The notes beneath the pieces were generated by a model, which had not been told where the DNA came from, did no database searches, and worked only from the letters and a program-made list of their open reading frames with translations. The position numbers and the translations under genes were made by a program. From contig CAMAXD010000015.1 in the NCBI GenBank assembly GCA_945861975.1, forward strand, positions 1 through 36,220: 36,220 nucleotides of DNA. Direction: 5' to 3'. Shown here piece after piece: positions 28,513-34,727 of the stretch. This DNA comes from Candidatus Kuenenia stuttgartensis. Lineage in GTDB: Bacteria; Planctomycetota; Planctomycetia; Planctomycetales; Planctomycetaceae. Each line of letters starts with the position of its first letter. Positions within the stretch are counted from its first letter, which is position 1.

Positions 28513-29670
28513 TCAGACTTTTACATCCTTGATCAGCTTTTCTTTTTCCTGACGCGACAGACCTTTGATCGCCAACTCCCGCTTCAGCGCCTGACTGCGG
28601 CCTGGCTGCTCTTCCTGATAAACCAGCACAACCGGCAAACGGCTGCGCGTATATCGAGACGCGGTGCCCGCGTTATGCTTTTCGATACGACGAGGCGCAT
28701 CATTGCTGATTCCTGTGTACAACGAACCATCCGCACAACGCAAAAGATAGACGAACCACGGAGTGTCGACTTTGGCTCCTTTTTTCAGGTCGGTCAGGAG
28801 CTTCCCGACAGCCAGTTCTTTAGCCTTCGCCTCGACTTCAACCGTTAGCGTCTTCTTGCGCCAGATGTCGGGGAAATCTCGCACGTCGATGTAGTCATGA
28901 TGTCGCTCCGGTTTCGGCCCATCCCAGCCTTCCAGCGGACTGGACAGGTGAAACATAGGCTCACGATTCCACGTCGCCAGAGCTTTCTCCGTTGCCTGTT
29001 CAATGCTCAATTCATCCGGAAGACAACGATGGTGATGCACATCGTAAACCAAAGGAATCCCGGTTGACTCACAGATTGGCAACAGATCGGCGGGTGAAAA
29101 AATCTTATCATCGTTCTCCACTGTCAGTCGACTTCTCGCACGAACAGAGAGGCGATCGACGTTGCGAGCAAAATCAGCCAGAGCTTTGGATTTGTCACCA
29201 TAGGCTCCGCCACCATGAATATTGACGACGTCAGCTCCGATCCATTCCGCGACCTCGGCCTGGTACTCCAGTTCCAGCAATGATTTCTCCACGACATCCG
29301 CGCGTTGCGAATTCAGGACCACAAACTGATCGGGATGAAAGCTGGTTCGAAGCTGATGCTGCCCAGCGAATTTTCCGCACTCTTTAAATCGCCGAATGAT
29401 CTCTTGTCCGTCGGGTAATTCCTCGATGCCGTAGCCCGACGTGGGATGAGTTTTCACGGGCAGGATCTGGCTGTTGACTCGAAAGCAGCCAATGTCATTC
29501 CCCGCACAGTATCGAAGCGAAGCCAGCAGAGCCTCTGCGTTTTGAAGACACAGACGACTCAGCTTCGCCAATGCATCCGCACGATTCATTCGACCGATGG
29601 CCGTGACGGTCGTGTTTGCAAACTTAATTGGCTGCTCCTGAAACATGCAGCAGAGGCCCAGTCGAATCAT
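28513..29670 (-). CDS. uvsE: UV damage endonuclease UvsE fused to a C-terminal GIY-YIG nuclease domain
   Basis: Residues 1 to about 300 form a UvdE/UvsE TIM-barrel: MIRLGLCCMFQ start, metal-site segments SFHPDQFVV, VNIHGGGAYGDK, LTVENDDK and DVHHHRC. From residue 304 to the end at 385 a second domain reads PWFVYLLRCADGSLYTGISN, then RRIEKHNAGTASRYTRSR and a terminal AIKGLSRQEKEKLI, a GIY-YIG nuclease of the small YhbQ/UPF0213 type. UvsE makes a 5' nick next to UV photoproducts; the added nuclease could make a second cut or widen the substrate range, which is inference. I chose ATG 29670 (GGGGAAAG upstream) over the track start at 29766, which lies inside tspO. The start overlaps the tspO stop by four bases. 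Confidence 0.9.
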   Translation of the reverse strand: MIRLGLCCMFQEQPIKFANTTVTAIGRMNRADALAKLSRLCLQNAEALLASLRYCAGNDIGCFRVNSQILPVKTHPTSGYGIEELPDGQEIIRRFKECGKFAGQHQLRTSFHPDQFVVLNSQRADVVEKSLLELEYQAEVAEWIGADVVNIHGGGAYGDKSKALADFARNVDRLSVRARSRLTVENDDKIFSPADLLPICESTGIPLVYDVHHHRCLPDELSIEQATEKALATWNREPMFHLSSPLEGWDGPKPERHHDYIDVRDFPDIWRKKTLTVEVEAKAKELAVGKLLTDLKKGAKVDTPWFVYLLRCADGSLYTGISNDAPRRIEKHNAGTASRYTRSRLPVVLVYQEEQPGRSQALKRELAIKGLSRQEKEKLIKDVKV

Positions 29671-30071
29671 GACTTTCCCCAATTCATGATCGTGATCGAC
29701 AACTGCAGCACCGTCGCCAGTGACACCCAGATCAGGTAAGGGATCTGTACCAGACTGACCCAGCAAAAATGGGGCCAGACAGCGACCATCAGCCAGAGAA
29801 TCGAAGCCCAGACGACAAGAATATCGACCGCCGCCAATGGCAGGTTTCGCAGCCCGAATTGAATGGGCGTGAAGATCAAATTGGCGACCAGATTAACTCC
29901 AAAGGGCAGGGCCACCAACCAGCTCACCTTACCCCGAAACCTCTGCACAAAAACAAAGCCGAAACTGATCAGAATCATCGGATACAGGATCTGCCAGATC
30001 AGCCCAATCGTGGACGGAGCCGGTGTCCACGATGGTTTGGCCAATCCGTTATACCAGGTCATCCAGTCCAT
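29667..30071 (-). CDS. tspO: TspO/MBR family membrane protein
   Basis: The 134-residue protein starts MDWMTWYNGLAKPSWTPAPS, the hallmark WYxxLxKPxWTP of TspO/peripheral benzodiazepine receptor homologues. It has about five hydrophobic segments (IWQILYPMILISFGFVFV, WLVALPFGVNLVANLIF, LPLAAVDILVVWASILWL and IPYLIWVSLATVLQLSITI among them). TspO proteins bind porphyrins and influence tetrapyrrole handling and light or oxidative stress. AGGGAC precedes ATG 30071. Its stop overlaps the ATG of uvsE (ATGA), so the two genes are translated from one message. The link to UV repair suggests a light-stress unit, which is inference. Confidence 0.92.
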   Translation of the reverse strand: MDWMTWYNGLAKPSWTPAPSTIGLIWQILYPMILISFGFVFVQRFRGKVSWLVALPFGVNLVANLIFTPIQFGLRNLPLAAVDILVVWASILWLMVAVWPHFCWVSLVQIPYLIWVSLATVLQLSITIMNWGKS

Positions 30072-30216
30072 TTGGGTCCCTATTCAGGTCGTGACGAAGG
30101 CCTGCGTCCGCCCGTTAAAACGCTGTAAATCCTTTGCTGAAGGATCTCTCAAGGCAGGACGCGACGCTGTATTGTAGGCAATCCTCCGTTGATTCAAGCA
30201 GACTCGCCCGTTCTGG

Positions 30217-30888
30217 TCACTTCGCCGATGGCAGATGCCCCAGCACGCTCTCCGCCACCTGTTTGGCCATGGCTTCATTTCCCATGGCGTTGAAATGAAC
30301 TCCGTCAGTGGACTGCCATTCCGCATGAGTTTCGACCAACTGAAACAGATCGTCTGTTGTCGAGGCATTGTCCTTCATGATCTCAGCAGCGAGCGCATTG
30401 CGCACTTTGACACGGCTTGTGTCATCAGCGAAAGCCTGAAGATCGTCTTTCTTCCGCAGAGGCGTTGTCGTGGTCCAGATCAGTTTTGCATCGCCCGCAT
30501 GTTGCTTGATGGAAAGAACTGTTTTAGCAATTCCGTCACGATACTGTTCTTCCGTGTAACCCCAGCCGTGCAGGCCATTGTTGAAGTGAATCACGGAGAA
30601 CTTGTACTGCTTCAAAAGCAGTTGCAGATCGTCGTTGAACGTCGGATCCGAGACACATTTTGAGGTCGTCAGCCGAGCACAACTGGCTTTGCCGGCCAAT
30701 TGCTTCTCCACAGCACCAAAGTATCCGCGCGTAATCGAATCACCAACGAACAAAACTTTGGGCAGGTCTTCTTTATCAGCATCCGTCACCCAGATATCGA
30801 TCCATTCGATCCGCTCTCGGATTGGCTCGTCTGCAAACAGAAATGGACAGAGCGAACAGAGGGCGATCAGGAAGCAGATGGACTTCAT
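30217..30888 (-). CDS. Secreted SGNH/GDSL hydrolase
   Basis: From ATG 30888 the protein has a signal peptide (MKSICFLIALCSLCPFLFA) and 223 residues in all. The nucleophile block is KVLFVGDSITRG, block III appears as HFNNGLHGW, and the Asp-His pair lies in STDGVHFNAMGNEAM near the C-terminus. This gives a complete SGNH serine esterase; such enzymes deacylate polysaccharides or lipids in the periplasm. The track starts 16 codons earlier at 30936, but the signal peptide favours 30888. It lies about 150 bases upstream of tspO on the same strand with no terminator obvious between them. Confidence 0.86.
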   Translation of the reverse strand: MKSICFLIALCSLCPFLFADEPIRERIEWIDIWVTDADKEDLPKVLFVGDSITRGYFGAVEKQLAGKASCARLTTSKCVSDPTFNDDLQLLLKQYKFSVIHFNNGLHGWGYTEEQYRDGIAKTVLSIKQHAGDAKLIWTTTTPLRKKDDLQAFADDTSRVKVRNALAAEIMKDNASTTDDLFQLVETHAEWQSTDGVHFNAMGNEAMAKQVAESVLGHLPSAK

Positions 30889-30975
30889 GGTTCTTTTCAC
30901 ATTGTGGAGGGCGAACTTTGAAAATCCCGGCGACACAAACGTGTGCCGGAAGCACTTTCAGAGTCTCAAACTAAG

Positions 30976-31143
30976 TTACAGGTGACTCAGACATCCTACA
31001 CGTTGATCATCGCAGAAGTCCACTTCAGCCAGTTCCCGACACAAGGCCGTCGATTTCCGTTTCCGCACTTTCTTCGGCCCGTCTTTGCGATCGTACCGCC
31101 GTCCGATTTCGCATGACATCGTGACTTCAAACGAATTCGGCAT
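30976..31143 (-). CDS. Possible small basic ORF, 55 aa
   Basis: Below the ORF-track cut-off, an ATG at 31143 opens 55 codons reading MPNSFEVTMSCEIGRRYDRK and then a Lys/Arg-rich run (KKVRKRKS). The frame is open for about ten codons further upstream to a TGA. Nothing about it matches a family I know, and no clear ribosome binding site is seen, so it may be a small DNA- or RNA-binding peptide, a gene fragment, or chance. Confidence 0.25.
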   Translation of the reverse strand: MPNSFEVTMSCEIGRRYDRKDGPKKVRKRKSTALCRELAEVDFCDDQRVGCLSHL

Positions 31144-31215
31144 TCCATCAACAGCCAGATCGCGTTCAACAGTCGCTCACAAGGAAACTATGCCGGACAT
31201 CTGTCTCAACGCAGG

Positions 31216-32091
31216 TCATCCGATCTCAAGCGTCGTAACGCCGAAGATGCGGCGATTGTCCAGTAGTGGAGCAGGACCATAATACATACGCACGCCCCCA
31301 AAGACTTCCTGCATTTTGTACTTCTCGCATAGGGTGATGGCTGGTGGATTATTGTCCGGCACGTCCAAAAAGATTGGCATCCCTTTGCTGGAAAGTTGGC
31401 ATGACTGAAACAGGGCTTCAGCAACTTCGATGGAGTCCGCAAACAACGGCCCAATCCTCCATCCGTTTAGGCAGGGACGCATGACGCCAAAACCGAGTAG
31501 CTGTCCGTCTTTCACAAATGCCAAAGAAACCGCATTCTTTTGTTGTGTCCATTGCACCAGAAATTTTTCTCTACGGACCGGAAAACACTGGCTGTCATAA
31601 TCCGCAAGCATCGGAAGACCGACCGAGGCTACGTCCACGATCCGTTCAGATTGAATCATTCCCGACGCAGGTTGTGTGAGTTGAAATCGCCGATGGCGAA
31701 TGAACGGCGTGAATCCCCCTTTCTGATAAAAGGGGACCATCGCATCGACCCCGTCTAGCCCGATGGTTCCGCCATCCTTGAGTCGTGACAATAAGCGATC
31801 TCTCCGAGCGAACCATAGTGTCTTCCCCAATCCATTTCCTCGGTGAGCATTGTTGACGATGAAAAGTCCCATGAAGCCAAAACTGTCACCGTGACGGATA
31901 ATTGCTCCGCCGCCGATAACCTTGTCATTCTCGGCAATTGCCAGAAAGCCTTCTGGATCGAGGTTCCAGAAGGATTGAGCATCATTGACGCCGGGGTTCC
32001 ATCCTTCGTCGCCAGCCCATGCCACGAGTTGTTGAACTTCTTGTGCATTCATCGGGCGAATCATTTCAGCTTCAGGCAAATTGGTATTCAT
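31216..32091 (-). CDS. GNAT family N-acetyltransferase
   Basis: The 291-residue protein has an acetyl-CoA-binding GNAT domain in its N-terminal half: AWAGDEGWNPGVNDAQSFW, GFMGLFIVNNAHRGNGLGK (the pyrophosphate-binding Q/RxxGxG/A loop as RGNGLG), then DAMVPFYQKGGF. The C-terminal half (LPMLADYDSQCFPVRREKF to the end) resembles the second domain of the YitH-like group of acetyltransferases. ATG at 32091 follows AAGGACAACG. The acceptor substrate cannot be told. It is the last intact ordinary gene before the degraded island. Confidence 0.87.
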   Translation of the reverse strand: MNTNLPEAEMIRPMNAQEVQQLVAWAGDEGWNPGVNDAQSFWNLDPEGFLAIAENDKVIGGGAIIRHGDSFGFMGLFIVNNAHRGNGLGKTLWFARRDRLLSRLKDGGTIGLDGVDAMVPFYQKGGFTPFIRHRRFQLTQPASGMIQSERIVDVASVGLPMLADYDSQCFPVRREKFLVQWTQQKNAVSLAFVKDGQLLGFGVMRPCLNGWRIGPLFADSIEVAEALFQSCQLSSKGMPIFLDVPDNNPPAITLCEKYKMQEVFGGVRMYYGPAPLLDNRRIFGVTTLEIG

Positions 32092-32170
32092 CGTTGTCCT
32101 TGAGAAATTTTTTTTCTGCGGTGCAGAAGCGGCTGGATGGAAGTTAGGAGTCTCGAACAGCCGTCAATAA

Positions 32171-32717
32171 GGCTTCTTCCGCTGCTCGCAGTACAACGCT
32201 CCGGGCCATCCACGGGTTCGCCTCAACGAAGAGACGATCGGCCTGCAAATGCTGGCGATCTTCGACAAGATGTGCATCGAGAGCGATGACGTGCGGGAGT
32301 GGTTCGCAGCGCCGTTGCGGGTGCGGACACAGTACGAGCAGGACGACGCACGGCTCAAGGCCGACGAAATCCTAAGGCCGCTTTCGCTCCTTCGCCAGCA
32401 TAAGAATCAGCTTTTGAATATGCGGCTGAACGAGAAGATTGATGCTGATAGCTATGCCGCCCAGGCCACCAAACATCGGGATCGTGAGGCGAACTTCAAG
32501 CTGAAATTGAATGCCTGCGATCAAGGCTTTTGAAATTTCGCAAAGCCTTCGTGGCAAATGGCTTATGGCTGACGACTCAGTGAAGCGTCGGTATTTGGCA
32601 ATTGTCTTTTTGAACTTCGTCCTCGACGACGCAACTCTAGTGCCGACAACAAGAAAGCCCTTCGAGTTTCTCGCCGAAGGGCTTCTTGTCTCGTCTAGTC
32701 GGGAATACAGGATTTGA
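32171..32717 (+). pseudogene. Large serine recombinase, 5'-truncated and frameshifted remnant
   Basis: The fragment begins after a TAA at 32168 with FFRCSQYNAPGHPRVRLNEE, the second half of a recombinase zinc-ribbon. It continues QMLAIFDKMCIESDDVREWF, a coiled-coil (LLRQHKNQLLNMRLNEKIDAD) and AQATKHRDREANFKLKLNACD to about 32525. A second frame then resumes with IKAFEISQSLRGKW and NFVLDDATLVPTTRKPFEFL, ending at 32717. I recall these two halves as contiguous in planctomycete site-specific recombinases, so a deletion or frameshift lies at about 32515-32530. The N-terminal resolvase domain with the catalytic serine is gone. The last codons lie inside the tRNA-like sequence next to it. Confidence 0.85.
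32651..32689. terminator. Stable hairpin at the recombinase 3' end
   Basis: ACAAGAAAGCCCTTCG and CGAAGGGCTTCTTGT pair over about 15 bp with one bulged A and a 10-base loop. It overlaps codons of the recombinase remnant and lies just beyond the 3' end of the tRNA-like segment on the minus strand, where it may have ended tRNA transcription. Confidence 0.6.
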
Positions 32718-32740
32718 ACCTGCGACCTCTTGGCCCCCAG
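32699..32740 (-). other. 3' half of a tRNA-Pro(GGG)-like gene, att-site remnant
   Basis: Read on the minus strand, CTGGGGG forms an anticodon loop with GGG, followed by CCAAG (3' anticodon stem), AGGTC, the T-arm GCAGG TTCAAAT CCTGT, and the acceptor strand ATTCCCG plus discriminator A. The G at the acceptor 3' end would pair with the C1 expected of tRNA-Pro. The 5' half (acceptor, D arm, 5' anticodon stem CTTGG) is missing: the preceding bases are unrelated. A copy that starts at the anticodon loop and keeps the 3' end is what integration into a tRNA gene leaves, and it lies directly beside the recombinase. Confidence 0.75.
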
Positions 32741-33341
32741 AATTTTCCAGCACCGTCAGTTGTGAGTCGAGAAATACACGATCGACAATGAATCTACAGC
32801 ATATCTTATCGTTTTCAAGTGCAGTCGAGTTCACTCATAGTTATTCGATTCTGACGAGAAACGGGTAGAAACGGGTAGAGAGTTTTACCGCCGTTACTCA
32901 CGTGGATCTCAATACGCAAGGCTTCGTGATCGCTCACGAGAATTGGATGCTTGACGGCAGCAAGCCCGCTCGGGGCATCTCTGGAGACGCTGAGGCAGCA
33001 GCTTGGGCCTTGGCAACATGCCCCATCGTAGTACACGGGCTGCGTTATGCCCGGTGCCTGGCGAGTCACGCCATTTCCACAAATTAAGATAATGGAAACA
33101 ACAGAAACGCCGTAGGGGGTTGTGCATTTAAGGTCATAGCCATAAATACTGAACGGAGTAATACACCTAAATACCTGAATGGAAATTGGATTAATTGCAT
33201 TTAATCAGCTCATTCTTATTGCCCCTGCCCCCCCCCCCAAATCCCTAAGCTTCCTTTTTGCACGTGTGCGTCTTATCTGCCACCTGCTGCCACCTGCTGC
33301 TGAGTGCTGTGTGGTTTCTCGAACAACAACAGGGAGTAAAC
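32741..33341. other. Gene-poor stretch upstream of the PEP-CTERM gene
   Basis: The 600-base stretch contains small perfect tandem duplications: AGAAACGGGT/AGAAACGGGT near 32859-32878 and TGCCACCTGC twice near 33278-33300. It also has a run of C at 33229-33238 and the first 22-bp direct repeat at 32901-32922. Short frames on both strands (for example 32815-33069 minus) match nothing. The AT-rich part at 33100-33220 is the likely promoter zone for the PEP-CTERM gene. Confidence 0.4.
32901..32922. repeat. 22-bp direct repeat, copy 1
   Basis: CGTGGATCTCAATACGCAAGGC is identical to 34015-34036 and in the same orientation. The flanking bases differ on both sides, so the unit is sharply bounded. 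Together the copies bracket the PEP-CTERM gene. Confidence 0.92.
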
Positions 33342-33938
33342 GTGAGATTCAAAGTTTTGTGGTTGGCCGGCTTAATGCTCGCAGTGGCCGCTGGTATGTC
33401 TTCGGTCGAAGCCGGTGTGATTTACAACTTCTCGTATGTCGACAGCAACAGCAATACGCTGTCCGGAAAACTGGAAGGAGTGCTGCAGGGCGACAATGAC
33501 ACGGTGATTTTGTCCACGATTGCGTCCAACATGTTTGGTGTTACGTACAACGTGTACGATCTTAAGTACAACACCTTCAGTCTTGGATCAGTTACCCTCC
33601 TTGATTCGTATTCGAACACTTATTCTGGTTCATACGTTCTTCCCACGGTATCGATCAGTGGCGACATAATGGATCTGTTTTTAACAACCGACATCGATTT
33701 GTTTGCATACGCTCCTCCAGGCTTTCTTTCAAGTAGTGGGGTGACTGATTACCAGAGTTTCATTGGATCAAGTAGTGTATCTGTGAATGAAACGTTCATC
33801 CCAGTGAATTGGAGGCTCACGTCTACAGCTTCGGCAGCAGTCCCTGAACCATCCTCCATCGCCCTGCTTGGCTTTGGTACTGTTGGTTTGTTCGCCCGTG
33901 CCAGGCGTCGCCGTCGTCAGGCCAAGTTATCCGTCTGA
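33342..33938 (+). CDS. PEP-CTERM sorted exported protein
   Basis: The protein has a signal peptide (RFKVLWLAGLMLAVAAGMSS) and a Ser/Thr/Asn-rich body of about 140 residues with no known fold. It ends in a textbook PEP-CTERM tail: VPEPSSIALLGFGTVGLFAR followed by RARRRRRQ. PEP-CTERM proteins are processed and anchored or released by exosortase (EpsH/Xrt). I chose the GTG at 33342 (198 aa) because AGGGAG lies at ideal distance and the signal peptide begins there; the track start at 33258 adds unrelated residues. No exosortase gene is in the window. The gene sits between two 22-bp direct repeats in an otherwise gene-poor island. Confidence 0.88.
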   Translation: MRFKVLWLAGLMLAVAAGMSSVEAGVIYNFSYVDSNSNTLSGKLEGVLQGDNDTVILSTIASNMFGVTYNVYDLKYNTFSLGSVTLLDSYSNTYSGSYVLPTVSISGDIMDLFLTTDIDLFAYAPPGFLSSSGVTDYQSFIGSSSVSVNETFIPVNWRLTSTASAAVPEPSSIALLGFGTVGLFARARRRRRQAKLSV

Positions 33939-33980
33939 TTCCTCAGGCTTCACAATTTGAACCGCTAACGGGCTTCCATC

Positions 33981-33996
33981 ACGGACGTCCGTTTTT
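33981..33996 (+). terminator. Short palindrome plus T-run after the PEP-CTERM gene
   Basis: ACGGACGTCCGT is a perfect 12-base palindrome directly followed by TTTT, 42 bases after the stop. The stem is short, so termination is plausible rather than certain. Confidence 0.5.
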
Positions 33997-34014
33997 CATT
34001 GGTAGTTTTGAAAG

Positions 34015-34036
34015 CGTGGATCTCAATACGCAAGGC
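34015..34036. repeat. 22-bp direct repeat, copy 2
   Basis: Exact copy of 32901-32922, same orientation, 1114 bases apart. Both read ALRIEIH in one minus-strand frame, but neither lies in a convincing gene. Confidence 0.92.
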
Positions 34037-34192
34037 CAGTTGAGTTCCGGTGAAGGGCATAGGGGGTCTAAACAAACCGACCCCCACCCCGGTGCCACAG
34101 GTGAGCCTTTACACGAATCACAATCCTATCCATTGGATTTGAAGTATTGTGTCACATCTGTGCCAATAGTTACGCTGATTTGATACGATGCA

Positions 34193-34232
34193 GACTCACG
34201 TACGACTCACGTACGACTCACGTACGACTCAC
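34193..34232. repeat. 11-bp tandem repeat, about 3.6 copies
   Basis: GACTCACGTAC is repeated three times perfectly and then runs into a partial GACTCAC. It abuts a second array of another unit. Confidence 0.97.
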
Positions 34233-34270
34233 AGGAGGCCACAGGAGGCCACAGGAGGCCACAGGAGGCC
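34231..34270. repeat. 10-bp tandem repeat, 4 copies
   Basis: ACAGGAGGCC occurs four times without a mismatch, directly following the 11-bp array and sharing its last two bases. Confidence 0.97.
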
Positions 34271-34471
34271 ATTACAGGCGTTAGAATTGCTAATCCATGC
34301 AATGTGTCGCATTTAAGATGAAGGCCTCTGGTTGCGCATATGACGTAAACCTTTTCTAGATAGCGACTTATGACACGCTACCATTCTGTACCACCTCAGA
34401 AACTATTGTGGGGGACTCTACGATAGGTGATAATATGTTCAGTTATGGATACGCATGTCTTCAATAGGAAG

Positions 34472-34500
34472 GAGCCGCTGAGTTCTCACTCAAACGGCTC
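34472..34500 (-). terminator. Hairpin downstream of the interrupted gene
   Basis: GAGCCG and CGGCTC pair, with an inner TGAG/CTCA pairing, giving a stem-loop 26 bases beyond the stop of the minus-strand gene remnant. It is probably that gene's terminator. Confidence 0.5.
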
Positions 34501-34525
34501 GTCTGTTTAACTGAATGCTCGACTG

Positions 34526-34612
34526 TTACATAGCCAGCTCATGTCGCATGTTGAAACCATACTTGATCTCCGCTTTCTTACGTGCTTCGACAGCCTCGTC
34601 ATACGTTTTGTA
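34526..34612 (-). pseudogene. 3' end of a gene cut by the IS element
   Basis: Up to the IS boundary the minus frame reads YKTYDEAVEARKKAEIKYGF and ends NMRHELAM with a stop at 34526. The (F/Y)KTxxEAVxARKxAEIKY pattern resembles the last helix of AP2-domain DNA-binding proteins, as found in some HNH homing endonucleases and integrases. That resemblance rests on 28 residues and is tentative. The track's 67-residue ORF at 34526-34729 is a chimera that runs into the IS. The 5' part of the gene should lie beyond 36220. Confidence 0.65.
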
Positions 34613-34639
34613 GGGTGCGATCTGCGTAATGCGCTGTGA
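34613..34639 (+). repeat. IS left inverted repeat
   Basis: Begins GGGTGCGATCTGC, followed by a 5-base variable core and GCGCTGTGA. The minus-strand gene remnant ends exactly at its outer edge. Confidence 0.85.
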
Positions 34640-34727
34640 CAATGGGAGAAAGAGGTCTATGCAAAAAGAGGCGTCCTGCCTGAGAATGTTGGTTCTCACA
34701 CTAACAAACCAGGAAGGAACACCTCTC

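Larger units (their letters stand above)
33997..34525. other. Gene-poor stretch with hairpins and minisatellites
   Basis: No coding frame of note. It holds the second 22-bp direct repeat (34015-34036), a 7-bp hairpin GGGGGTC/GACCCCC (34062-34085), the two minisatellites (34193-34270) and a terminator-like hairpin at 34472-34500. Confidence 0.5.

Noticed and set aside
32637-32834. 65-codon minus-strand ORF with EVAGSNPVFPTRR
   Set aside because: Phrases like this arise from translating the 3' half of a tRNA gene; it is not a protein.
33180-33215. Sigma-54 promoter upstream of the PEP-CTERM gene
   Set aside because: TGGATTAATTGCA has GG and GC two bases too close for a -24/-12 element.
34193-34270. 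CRISPR array
   Set aside because: The repeats are 10-11 bases with no spacers, and no cas genes are present.
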